A DNA stretch of 64,000 nucleotides from positions 13,144,001 through 13,208,000 of the forward strand of contig CM034546.1 of the NCBI GenBank assembly GCA_020055645.1, in the 5' to 3' direction. The first letter of the stretch is position 1. Each line of letters begins with the position of its first letter. The position numbers and the translations under genes are program-made. This DNA is from Tomocerus qinae. Lineage: Eukaryota; Arthropoda; Collembola; Entomobryomorpha; Tomoceridae. Positions 35,001 through 47,900 of the stretch are shown piece by piece. The notes beneath the pieces are model-generated. The model was not told the origin of the DNA and did not search any database. It saw only the letters and a list, made by a program, of their open reading frames with translations.

Positions 35001-38000
35001 AGGAGGCAACGTTTTGAGTCGTAGCCGTTACAGTGTGTTTATCAAATTCATCACATGATATTCATATTATCCTTATAACGTTTAAACATTAAACACTGTT
35101 ACTGTAAATTGTCTCCATATGTTACATGTCCACTTTCCGCAGAAAAGATAGTTTCTATATCAAAGGCAGTAATAAACACATAATTTCATACCTAAAGTAA
35201 TTTGAAAACGGGGAAAATACCGCCATATCCACATATAAAGGTATTATCAAGCATACATTTTTTTATTTTGAACTATATTTTGTACTTTTAACTTAATAAC
35301 ATACTTCCACCTAGTCAAACAACGTAAGAAATTAAACTTCTGAAAGAGTCAACGTTTTGAGTCGTAGCCGTTACAGTGTGTTTATCAAATTCATCATTTG
35401 ATATTCATATTATCATTATAACATGTAAACATTAAACAGTGTTACTGTAAATTGTCTCCATATGTTACATGTCCACTTTCCGCAGAAAAGATAGTTTCTA
35501 TATCAAAGGCAGTAATAAACACATAATTTCATATCTAAGGTAATTTGAAAACGGGGAAAATACCGCCATATCAACAAATAAAGATATTATCAAGCATACA
35601 TTTTTTTTATTTTGAAACATATTTTGTACTTTTAACTTAATAACATATTTCCACCTAGTCAAACATCGTAAGAAATTAAACTTCTGAAGGAGGCAACGTT
35701 TTGAGTCGTAGCCGTTACAGTGTGTTTATCAAATTCATCATATGATATTCATATTATCCTTATAACGTTTAAACATTAAACAGTGTTACTGTAAATTGTC
35801 TCCATATGTTACATGTCTACTTTCCGCACAAAAGATAGTTTCTATATCAAAGGCAGTAATAAACACATTATTTAATATCTAAGGTAATTTGAAAACGGAG
35901 AAAATACCGCCATATCAAAAAATAAAGATATTATCAAGCATACATTTTTTTATTTTGAACTATATTTTGTACTTTTAACTTAATAACATATTTCCACCTA
36001 GCCAAACATCGTAAGAAATTAAACTTCTGAAAGAGTCAACGTTTTGAGTCGTAGCCGTTACAGTGTGTTTATCAAATTCATCATTTGATATTCATATTAT
36101 CCTTATAACATTTAAACATTAAACAGTGTTACTGTAAATTGTCTCCATATGTTACATGTCCACTTTCCGCAGAAAAGATAGTTTCTATATGAAAGGCAGT
36201 AATAAACACATAATTTCATACCTAAAGTAATTTGAAAACGGGGAAAATACCGCCATATCCACAAATAAAGGTATTATCAAGCATACATTTTTTTATTTTG
36301 AACTATATTTTGTAGTTTTAACTTAATAAGATATTTCCACCTAGTCAAATATCGTAAGAAATTAAACTTCTGAAAGAGTCAACGTTTTGAGTCGTAGCCG
36401 TTACAGTGTGTTTATCAAATTCATCATATGATATTCATATTATCTTTATAACGTTTAAACATTAAACAGTGTTACTGTAAATTGTCTCCATATGTTACAT
36501 GTCCACTTTCCGCAGAAAAGATAGTTTCTATATCAAAGGCAGTAATAAAAACATAATTACATATCTAAGGTAATTTGAAAACGGGGAAAATACCGCCATA
36601 TCAAATAATAAAGATATTATCAAGCATACATTTTTTTATTTTGAACCATATTTTGTACTTTTAACTTAATAACATATTTCCACGTAGTCAAACATCGTAA
36701 GAAATTAAACTTCTGAAAGAGTCAACGTTTTGAGTCGTAGCCGTTACAGTGTGTTTATCAAATTCATCATTTGATATTCATATTATCATCATAACATTTA
36801 AACATTAAACAGTGTTACTGTAAATTGTCTCCATATGTTACGTGTCTACTTTCCGCAGAAAAGATAGTTTCTATATCAAAGGCAGTAATAAACACATAAT
36901 TTCATATCTAAGGCAATTTGAAAACGGGGAAACTACCGCCAAATAAACAAATAAAGATATTATCAAGCATACATTTTTTTATTTTGAACTATATTTTGTA
37001 CTTTTAACTTAATAACATATTTCCACCTAGTCAAACATCGTAAGAAATAAAACTTCTGAAAGTATCAACGTTTTGAGTCGTAGCCGTTACAGTGTGTTTA
37101 TCAAATTCATCATATGATATTCATATTATCCTTATAACGTTTAAACATTAAACAGTGTTACTGTAAATTGTCTCCATATGTTACATGTCCACTTTCCGCA
37201 GAAAAGATAGTTTCTATATCAAAGGCAGTAATAAACACATAATGTCATACCTAAAGTAATTTGAAAACGGGGAAAATACCGCCATATCCACAAATAAAGG
37301 TATTATCAAGCATACATTTTTTTATTTTGAACTATATTTTGTACTTTTAACTTAATAACATATTTCCACCTAGTCAAATATCGTAAGAAATTAAACTTCT
37401 GAAAGAGTCAACGTTTTGAGTCGTAGCCGTTACACTTGGTTTATCAAATTCATCATTTGATATTCATATTATCCTTATAACATTTAAACATTAAAATGTG
37501 TTACTGTAAATTGTCTCCATATGTTACATGTCCACTTTCCGCAGAAAAGATAGTTTCTTTATCAAAGGCAGTAATAAACACATAATTTCATATCTAAGGT
37601 AATTTGAAAACGGGGAAAATACCGCCAAATCAAAAATAAAGATATTATCAAGCATACATTTTTTATTTTGAACCATATTTTGTACTTTTAACTTAATAAC
37701 ATATTTCCACCTAGTCAAACATCGTAAAAAATTAAACTTCTGAAAGAGTCAACGTTTTGAGTCGTAGCCGTTACACTGTGTTTATCAAATTCATCATTTG
37801 ATATTCATATTATCCTTATAACATTTAAACATTAAACAGTGTTACTGTAAATTGTCTCCATATGTTACATGTCCACTTTCCGCAGAAAAGATAGTTTCTA
37901 TATCAAAGGCAGTAATAAAAACATAATTACATATCTAAGGTAATTTGAAAACGGGGAAAATACCGCCATATCAAATAATAAAGATATTATCAAGCATACA

Positions 38001-38876
38001 TTTTTTTATTTTGAACCATATTTTGTACTTTTAACGTAATAACATATTTCCACCTAGTCAAACATCGTAAGAAATAAAACTTCTGAAAGTATCAACGTTT
38101 TGAGTCGTAGCCGTTACAGTCTGTTTATCAAATTCATCATATGATATTCATATTATCCTTATAACATTTAAACATTAAAATGTGTTACTGTAAATTGTCT
38201 CCATATGTTACATGTCCACTTTCCGCAGAAAAGATAGTTTCTATATCAAAGGCAGTAATAAACACATAATTTCATACCTAAAGTAATTTGAAAACGGGGA
38301 AAATACCGCCATATCTACAAATAAAGGTATTATCAAGCATACATTTTTTTATTTTGAACTATATTTTGTACTTTTAACTTAATAAGATATTTCCACCTAG
38401 TCAAACATCGTAAGAAATTAAACTTCTGAAAGAGTCAACGTTTTGAGTCGTAGCCGTTACACTGTGTTTATCAAATTCATCATTTGATATTCATATTATC
38501 ATCATAACATTTAAACATTAAACAGTGTTACTGTAAATTGTCTCCATATGTTACGTGTCTACTTTCCGCAGAAAAGATAGTTTCTATATCAAAGGCAGTA
38601 ATAAACACATAATTTCATATCTAAGGCAATTTGAAAACGGGGAAACTACCGCCAAATAAACAAATAAAGATATTATCAAGCATACATTTTTTATTTTGAA
38701 CCATATTTTGTACTTTTAACTTAATAACATATTTCCACCTAGTCAAACATCGTAAGAAATAAAACTTCTGAAAGTATCAACGTTTTGAGTCGTAGCCGTT
38801 ACAGTGTGTTTATCAAATTCATCATTTGATATTCATATTATCCTTATAACATTTATACATTAAACAGTGTTACTGT
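32066..38876. repeat. 343-bp satellite array, about 20 copies
   Basis: The anchor 'gatagtttctatatc' recurs at 32403, 32745, 33088, 33431, 33774, 34117, 34460, 34803, 35147, 35490, 35834, 36177, 36520, 36863, 37206, 37549 (as tttctttatc), 37890, 38233 and 38576: spacing is 341-344 bp. The first copy is truncated at the left. Two unit types, 'atatcaaataataaag' and 'atatccacaaataaagg', alternate in much of the array. Units starting 34460 and 35147 look the same, as if a 686-bp dimer was copied. No ORF; all open frames here are chance. Confidence 0.97.
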
Positions 38877-40172
38877 AATTGCATATTACACAAATTAATT
38901 AAGTCTATAGGTTAACATTAGCGTATGTCAAAATAAAACCAAATGTTTATGTCTAATTATTTTGAAATTCAGACAGTACTGATGGCCTAGTAATTTATAA
39001 CTATAGACTAACAAAATGGTTCCATTTTTCTTCGTGTATTTTAGCATTTAGCAGCAAAAATTATTCTGGAAACTAGAAGTAAATATAGAGCTGGCATCTA
39101 ATTAGATAAGAAAGGCACACAATTATACCTTAAGTGGTTAACAATTGGTTGATTTCTGTGACGAATTAAGTAAATGGCAATTGCTAATGAAGTTCTTCAC
39201 AATTGATGTTTTATCATGTGAAGCGTTTTTTAGCATTGGCTAATTAATTTATAATCAGCCAGGTTTACAGAATACAATTACTCTAAAAAAATGTTTTGGA
39301 ATCTACAATTATGCAAATGCAAATTTAATGTGCGATATATCGAATGTAATTTACTACATGCCATAAATGTTGAATAAAAGTTACAAAGCTTTCTAAGATG
39401 TATAGAAATTAAGTAATGTGGAATATTTGAACAGTTTAGTTCAGACGGTTTCAACATTAACATGCACAAAGATTTTCTGTGAAGCAGACAGAAAGAAAAT
39501 TCCTATGCAAGCGGGAGCGAGATATACTCTTGTGAATAAATAGAGAAATTAGATGACGTTGGGACTACAACTATACAACAGAGTAAGGCGTCAATGACAA
39601 TGACACAGTTAATTCAGACTTGTTAATAATAAACATAAATCGTGACTCACATATTACTTGAAATTCGTGTGTATAATTAAGTGTCTTTTAATAGGCATAA
39701 TACAAAATAAATATACTATATTGGTACGAACATTTACTTCGGTATATATGTAATTATTAAACAGTGGCTAAGTCTCCATATAAATAGGATAAAAAAGCAA
39801 TAGCCAGTTTTACATAAAACGTTGAAGGCATATTCTTCTGCTTCATAATTTAATTTTTTTTAATTTTTTGTTTCTGGTAAAATATTGTGGTATTAGTAGT
39901 TATCTTGAGTAAAGTTTGCTTGATGACCAAAAGAAATATTGAAGGGAATGTTAGGAACAGACATTACTTCACTAAAGTTACTTCGACTCATTAATTATTC
40001 CTGTGAATGTTTGATTAAAGAAAGGTAAAATAAATATCGTTCATGTCTTTCACTTTCAATGTCGTCCTTACTTTAATGTGTCGATTCTGCATCGTGAACA
40101 ATTTTTCACGATCACGATAGAATATAACCAAAGTAGTCTACAGTTAAAAAAACTTGAATATTACAATTTTGA
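38877..40172. other. 3' flank of IR copy B
   Basis: From about 39163 onward this matches 20215-21585 of copy A ('ttttatcatgtga', 'gccataaatgttgaat', 'attcctatgcaa', 'aatttttcacgat'). No gene seen. Confidence 0.6.
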
Positions 40173-42053
40173 TCAAAAACGGCGAACTAATGTTCTATTG
40201 AAGTATGTTTTATAACGTCCCAATGAAAATTCTACTATGAAGATTATTGACGACACCAAGAGTAAATAGCCAAGTAAAATGAAAACAGTATGAATTTTCA
40301 TCCAGAGATTAATGCTCTTGGGTCTGGAGCTTTCATATTTGATTTCTGCTTCCAATCGATGTATAATGTAAATTGCTGGATCATGGTTTTCCCACATTTC
40401 GAAAAATCCTTTCTCGAATAAACGGTAAGAATGTAATTGGTACTCATGTCTAAAGCCCATTCTATAATACCAGGTGATGGCGTAAGTTACAGCAGTTTCT
40501 TTAGCTTTACTGCATTTCACGTTAGGAAATATTTTATGAATAACTTGTAGACTGCTCTCACTAGTCAGTTTAGGCCTTACACTAGTTAATTTTAATGTAA
40601 GATTTCCCAGAGTTTTAAGGTACAAATTATGATAGTCATATCCCTGTGTCCTATAATTTGGCGCAGTTGTATCCCATCCCCAATCGTACACATAAGTGCC
40701 ATTTTTAATTTTATCAGCTATTCCATTTTGGTGAAATACCTGATTTGAATTCATCACGACGGCACCATGTTCCTGTTGTACCAATACTCTGTATCCATTA
40801 TCTAGCAATTCTTTTATATTTTCAAATGTTTTCTTCTCTAGCGGGGCAACTACTTCACTTGTTATGTAAGTTTCGTATAAACATGAAATGAAAAATGACA
40901 TTAATGTAACAAATAATGATAGAATCATCTTCTTCTTAGGAGCCTCATGTTGTCCCACGAAGTTGGATATTGTTGATAAAAAAGCTTTTATAATTTTAAT
41001 AAATATTTGCGTCGTCCCTGAACCTGATGCAAAAATTAGAACTATATTTGCTAGAGGAAAAAGAACAAAAATTAGCACCCAGCTGATGCCATCAAATGTA
41101 TTCTGAACTAAAACTGATAATGGTACACTGAGGAAAGTTTCTTCAGCTTCACAATAAATCGCTACACCGTCTATATAAGATGGTACAAACATTTTCTGAA
41201 TAACATCATAACACGTTGTCTCATTTGAGTATGCATCACCAATCAATATTGTAGACAAAGATCCATTGTGCATTACTTTTGGTATCCCCCTAGAACCAAC
41301 GTATACTGCAGTAAAGTTGAATTTCTCTGCCATTACTTCAACAGTTCTCTACTTAGGCAGACAATTATAATAGAATTTTGTCAAATGGTACGTAGATTGG
41401 AGACAATGTTTATTGGTCGAACGCTCATCATTGCTGATCTTCTCATCTTTTACAGCGACTTCGTTGCCATGAAAATCTCCATTCAGTCTATTCCAAACTA
41501 TTACCCATTTGTCTTCCGGCAACTGTGACCAGACTTCAATAACCTTTTTAAATTTAGTTTTATACAGTTCAAAAGTCAACACATGAAACTGCCATGAATT
41601 TTTGATGATAATATAGTAAAGTCCGCTTACTGAGTCAATTTTGTAATTGAAAAAATTTTCACGATCTATTTCAGATTGGAATCCGAAATTTCGATAGTCG
41701 TATAAAATAATGTACTGAGAAGTACGGCGATTCACTTCTTGTCCGAAAAATTGAATCAAAGAGTAGAATGTATCATCTGGTTCTAAAAGAATGTTGACAC
41801 TGCAATGGCTGTTTGTTATATCCGTTGGATTCTTTTCATCTCGGCCGAAGGCAGATTTATTATAATCTGCTGTGGCAATTGTCCATGGCTGCATGTTTTG
41901 GTTTGCCATAAGAAACTGTTCTTCCCATGGTGAGTAATGGAACTGAATCAAGTTGAAATCGCAGTTGCTAAACAAATTCAGATTTCTAATGCACCACACA
42001 AATAAAAAATTGGCTTGAAAATAAACAGTGGTAAGATAACTGACCGAAAACAT
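40173..42053 (-). pseudogene. Divergent ionotropic receptor (IR), copy B, single in-frame nonsense codon
   Basis: Paralogue of the intact receptor at 25246-27123, alignable along its whole length in one frame (627 codons). Signal peptide, S1, M1 (VLIFVLFPLANIVLIF), pore, M3 (MILSLFVTLMSFFISCLYETY), S2 and M4 (KIHTVFILLGYLLLVSS) are all preserved. The only lesion I see is TAG at 41349-41351, where copy A has TAC (Tyr235). Downstream the frame stays open for 392 codons, with an in-frame ATG at 41333. It is either a young pseudogene, a sequencing error, or a receptor using stop-codon readthrough, as is known for Ir75a of Drosophila sechellia. Confidence 0.9.
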
Positions 42054-42499
42054 GCCCGAAAACTAAAGAAATTCGGGAAATAATTTACTATAATAATTAT
42101 TCTTTGGACTTTGTTATGCGCTTTTTATTAGTTAGTATTCGTAACAAATATTAGAAGAAAAGAAATGTTTTAAAATTAATTCAACTGTATCAATAGAATA
42201 TGTTTCAATTGATTAATTTTTTGTGTTTCGAAGTAGAACAGTAAGCAGGGGAATATTATTGTAGTTTTGTGCATTCACACAAAGATTGCTTTGAAAGTTG
42301 AAGTCCGAACTAGAATAGTAAGCAGGAGAAAATTATTGTAGTTTTCGACATTGAATGACACTGACATTGCCTTGAAGGATGAATTGCAAATTAGGTGGCT
42401 GCCTCATTTCTCATAGGATAAATAATTTCTTCCCACACTATGTACACACTTTCTTCTGTTGTACCAACTTGCCTTAGTGGGAGTGTTGAACAACTATTT

Positions 42500-43920
42500 A
42501 AGTACTAGTGAACCCAGCTCAGGGGCAAATCTAGCACTCAAAAGAAATGAAATTCAACAGGCCACCCATCACAGTAATAAAAACAATTTCGAAAACATCC
42601 CAATAGGTTATTATCAGGGTTGCGGTGTCCGGATAGGAAGGTGTGGACAAAAGTGGATAAAAGTGGTTTTATCCAGGGCAAAACTAGTTTTGTCCTGGAA
42701 GAAATTAGTTTTGTCCACTTTTGTCCTGGATAGAAAGTGGACAAAACTAATTTCATCCTGGATAGCAACAGTTTTGTCCGGACAAAACGCAACCCTGGTT
42801 ATTATGTTAATTTTGTAAACACAAAGAATATTTAAATTAATATACTTTTATTTTCTACAGTGGCAAGGCTGCATTGAGGGGGGAGGGCATAGGGAGCAGC
42901 CCCCGAAATCCAAGAAAAGGAAAAAAATTTTCTCAAAATATCAAAATATTTCGCTTTAGGCTATTATTGACTCATTTTAGACAAAATAAGCCAAAATATT
43001 TCGCGCTTTGCACGAATATGCCTAATGTATATAAGTGTATACGCCTCCGAAATCGACAGTGGTTGGAAAAATTAGCTATTGCCCCAACTTTCTGATAAAA
43101 AGGAATTTCCTACAACAAAATAATAACTGCAGATCGTAGCATCAAATACAGAGAACAATGAAAGACTCTATTTTCGAAAAAACTCCCACAAAGTTCCTAA
43201 AAAGCTTCCTATTTAAAATTTAAAAAAATAAGATTCCTCGTGAGATTTTAGAAAACCGTACAAATCCCATGAGTACAACTTACGAATAAATATTCTTAAA
43301 GAATAAATAGTGGCTCTGGCTCCCAGTAGTGTTATTTCATTCTACAAAAAGATGTCCCAACTGGCACATAGGTATCAAGAGGGTAGTAAAAAGTAAAACC
43401 AGTAAAAAACTTAAAACTAAAAAATACTAAGTTTGACCATATAGCAGAACAATTTGGATTAGAAGGTTTGAAATGCTATTTAATACGCACATTACGATCA
43501 TTACGAAATGTCTTTCGCTAATCATTTCCATTCGATCACGACTCATAACTCACCATTAAAACTTCTTATGTAAATTTTTATTATTATTTTGTTGTGACAA
43601 TAATAATATGAAACGAATCATTTCGTTGGTTTAGAGGAATCGGGCTTGCGCATTTAGCTTTTTATTTTTAAGGAGCCTGCATATATTTCGTGTGCAGTTG
43701 ATGGGAGGATTAGGTACTCAAAAGTGTTGTAGTCAGCACTTGCGTTACACATGGAGGAGGGGATTTTGCGTTACGTAATATATGCAGGTTCCCTAGGTTC
43801 TCCCTACCACACGTACACACATATATATACAAATATATATAGACAGGTAAATTTATTGTTCTAATCAAGTCTACGATTATATATAGAGATTAGCATACTA
43901 CTACGTAGGTAGACCTTTTA
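42500..43920. repeat. Dispersed repeat family R3, copy 2, inserted in duplication copy B
   Basis: Matches 4655-5720. Copy A lacks it, so it arrived after the duplication or was lost from A. It contains the 183-bp hAT MITE and a GC-rich patch ('gaggggggagggcatag', about 42870-42905) that the first copy lacks. No gene. Confidence 0.8.
42615..42797. mobile_element. 183-bp hAT MITE with 8-bp target duplication
   Basis: Ends CAGGGTTGCG and CGCAACCCTG are inverted repeats. GTTATTAT repeats on both sides (42607-42614 and 42798-42805). The interior is built from repeats of 'ttttgtcc' and 'ggacaaaa'. Family R3 copy 1 near 4770 lacks it. Confidence 0.92.
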
Positions 43921-44901
43921 CTACTACTACGACATATTTGTGTTAGTTTTATCGTAACCACCTTATGTAAGGTTTGATTGACGGTAATAGCAAAACTCAA
44001 AAGAAATATAATAATATAGTAGAAATTGTTTGGATTAGCCGTTGCTTTTACTCCAGATGGAAAATACTTCGACTTTACCTCCAATCTATAGGTAGGTTCC
44101 TATTTAAATACACATAGTATGTACATATCGTGCATGTCTTCTATTTTCAGTTCCATACACCTTCGATTTCTAGATTCTGTTAGTTATCGATTTTCTTGTT
44201 AACTTTTTCATCATTTTCATTTCTCATAAGGATATGATGCACAAAAATGAATCCAAGAACTTTGTCATTTTTCTTTTCATGCTTATGTGAAAGGTTACAG
44301 TGCAAAATTACAATAATTCAGTTTGGCTAAATTGCAAAAATAATTGTATGGATTGCAATAATTTTTTAGTGCTTATAACCAACTAATTTGAAATTATGGT
44401 TAACATTAGCGTACAGGCAACCATTTAAAATTCTTAAGTATAAATATTTTCGTATTCTCAAAATGATAATAAATGATATGGAAACTTTGTCTACCATATT
44501 ATCATTTTGTGCGAGGAGATACATTTGGAAATAAGTGTTATAGTATTATTTAACGTTATATACGATTAGAAACTTAACACTGGAGAGCGTTATTTTGTGT
44601 AGTGCAGATATGCTACAATGATTAGAATTTTAGTTAATCTAACGCGCGTAATGTTTACATAGGAATCCATTTATTACACTAATAATTGTTCTATATTTAT
44701 ACATGTATTTTAGTAGTAGTAGCAAAACGTAGATGTAGAGATGGATGGCATCATAATTGGACAAGAAAAGCAGAAAATTGTACGTAATTGTGTTTAATTT
44801 TTGTGCCGAATTAACAACTGTTATTTGAACATAGAAGCATGTACAGTAAAAATGTTTTTGAGTATCTGGTTGGTGAATATTGTTTTGGTGACATATAAAC
44901 T
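43921..44901. other. Duplicated 5' region of IR copy B and 3' flank of the CARD-kinase gene
   Basis: No gene seen. 43935-44500 matches copy A blocks. The target site of the minisatellite element is intact here near 44052. Confidence 0.5.
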
Positions 44902-47900
44902 TTATTTGAAAAGAGAGAACTTCAAAGTGTACACATAACCCCATGCGGTAATAGCTGTCAGTTTGAATCGTTTTGCATGACCGCCTGCTTCACTGTATAA
45001 GAAATGATCTGTAATGCCATTTTTCCACGAAGCCACACCACCCTGAAATAATTATCCGTATTCATATTTAGTATTATTACAGATTCCATTTAGATTGCTT
45101 TAAGTGTAGAAAAAAGGTCTTAAGCGTCCCTCTTTCAATAAATATCACTTACAGCAGTTGGCCATATACACACAAAGTATTTCTTCTTAGGGAAAATTGG
45201 GACTGGTTCGCTCAAGTCAATAATTTCCACTTTGCCAGCTTCCGCGATATAAATGGTCTCCATTTCACATAATGGCTGTCCAACCAGTAGAAATCCTTCA
45301 CCTTGAGATACTTTGATTTTCATGGTGGTTCTCTCACTTACTTTAGATGGGCTTCCCGCAAATCCCACTCCTTTCAAGTAAATGGGCGGGTCTCCTTCAT
45401 ATTCGTCGACTTGAAAGCTGAAATTAAAATAAATTATTTTCTGATGGGACAACTATGCAAGAAATGCCATTTACCTTGTTCCAAAAAGATAATCATTGAA
45501 GTGATTGGCATCCAATTCATGCTTTAATGTGAAGTCGGAGTATAATTGGACAATTTGTTCTTCAGTTGATCCTGTAGAAGGGGATAGGATATCCGTTACA
45601 TTCACCAGCGGTTTTCTGGAATAAAAAAAGAGATGTAATAAACTAGTCGACCATGCAGTAAAAATCTTAGATTATCTAAAGCCAATCAATATAATGAAAT
45701 ACTTTAAATAAATTTTTGAGTGAAATTTTTAAAAATCGTAAGCTTTTTCGACCAAAATGCTTACGATGTGTCAATTTCATTAATATTATTGTATAATACT
45801 TACGCATCTTTCAATTCTTTTTGATGTTGCTCAAATTTTTCAATGGCGATAGAGCTATGTTTCCTGAAGGCAGAATTCATTATCTCTATAAACTCCTGTA
45901 TAATGCAATCTGGTAGATTTTTAAATTGGAGAAGCATTTGATTTCTTATTTTATCTTCGACTTGGCCTTTTTTTCTGCAAAAATCTTGCGTTTCCTTCAT
46001 TTCCTTAGCAATAATTTCTAATTCTTGGGTATAAAAATGTACAGTTGTACGTAGCTCATTTTCAAACTGTTTTACAGCTTCTATCTTCTTTTCATTATTT
46101 TCTCTCTCCAACTCCAAAAATATTTGGTTTATATCATCGGCCAAAAATGATTGAAATGCTGCCGTACTATCAAAATTTTTTTCATGTTCTTCAACTACTT
46201 GTTCCAGAATAACGCCATGATACTCCTTTAACTGGTCCAGGGTCAGAAATGACTTTACACCTTGTTTATAGGTCATCATCTTTGTATGATATTCTTTAAC
46301 TGCATTAGAACGAGTCAAGCTCAGTTTGGAAATTTGTCTCTCTTTCTTCAACTCCCAGCTTGTTTTATGTTCAGCAAAAATGGTATCAATATCGTTTTCT
46401 AAGTGTGAAATATGACTTTGCAAACTCAGTTGTTCATATTCCTTTGGAAGCAAGTCGAAGAACCGTGACATACTATCATTTTTAAGCTGATTATGTTGGA
46501 AATCAATTTCAGTCTCTGAAATTGTATTCTCAGAAAACAAATTATTAACACTTTGAATGTAATTGCTCTTTACAAAATTTGCTTGTTGTTTTACAGTATC
46601 TTCCATATTTTTTAATTTTGTAGCCGCCTGCACTCGAAATTTTTGGTACTGATTTTCAGCCATTGCATCAAATTGTTTTTGTATATTTTCTTTTGCATTG
46701 GAGGATAGGGACTGCTTTTGTATTTCTTCTAGTAAGTAACAAAGACCCTCATTCAAAGCTTTTTTGTGTACTACTTCCACATCTTCTTCACTTAAAAACC
46801 CATTCGAATTACTTTCGATATATTTTTTGTATTCATCAAATGCCATTAAATGAATCGAATTGATCTTTTTATGCTGTTCATAATCTGTTTGACTTTCCTT
46901 AAACAAACAAAAAAATTACATTGAGATATAACAATCAATTCAATTCATGATAACCAAAATATTGAAATTTTCCAATTCAACATTTTTATTCCTCTCAAGT
47001 CAAGAAATCAAGTTTTTTAAAACTTACCCTTAATTTCAATTGTATATTTTTCGTACCGTCGCCCACCTCAATCCGTTTGGTTGGTTCTCTTTCCGTCAGT
47101 CGCAGTATCAGTGAATTCAGCCAAGATATATTTTTAATTACACTTCCTGTTTTTCTTCCATGAATAATTTCCCCAAATTTCCATGGTAATTCGGTTTCTT
47201 TTGCAGGATCAAAGATTTCTGATAAAATCAGTCCAAACGAGAACCAATCCGCATGTTGACCATATATTGCTTTGCCATCTGAATATTCTTCTCCCATTTC
47301 AGGTGCCCGATAGTCTTTGTTCCATTCCACTAATGACATTGCTTGATCCTCGTGATTTTTATTTTGAGTGGAAAACCCAAAATCCCCAATTTTGATGGGG
47401 AAAACAAAATTTATGTGTGAAAAGTAAATATTATCTGGTTTTAGGTCTCATGAATTAGTTCTTTTTCGTGTATGTAACATAAACCATCCGCTATTTCTTG
47501 GCCAATCAACCCGCACATAGACAATTCTGATTGAATGTTCTCCTTTAAAAGTTTGTTAAGCCATTCTCTAAGCGTTTCCCCACAAAGTTCCATTTTTATG
47601 ATAAAACCAGTAACTGATCTATTCTTGGCAGAATCAAAACAAGTTTCGAAATATTCTCGTGTGGAAATTGAAATTTTGGTTGTGCCGTCCCATTGAAGTA
47701 TCTCTTTTATATCTCTTGTGAATAATGAAAACTTTTCACATGATTTGTATTTAACGACATTCAGATGATTAAGTTTTGCATGATTTCTCACTTCCCGAAT
47801 GGTATCATGTTTCCCTAAGCGACCTTTTCTGTCTGGGATGATTTTTATTGCACAAATAAGCTGATCAATATTGTGCGTTGCTGAAATAACTACACCAAAA

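Larger units (their letters stand above)
39160..44700. repeat. Segmental duplication, copy B
   Basis: Partner of 20215-31560. Relative to A it carries repeat R3 (about 42500-43920) and a 183-bp hAT MITE inside R3, and it lacks the insertions found in A. Confidence 0.85.

Noticed and set aside
32066-38876. CRISPR-like regular repeats
   Set aside because: Whole 343-bp units repeat without unique spacers; this is a eukaryotic satellite.
42459-42818. 119-codon open frame, with a mirrored minus-strand frame at 42538-42792
   Set aside because: Both run across the hAT MITE and its flanks; the repeated residues reflect the inverted ttttgtcc units.
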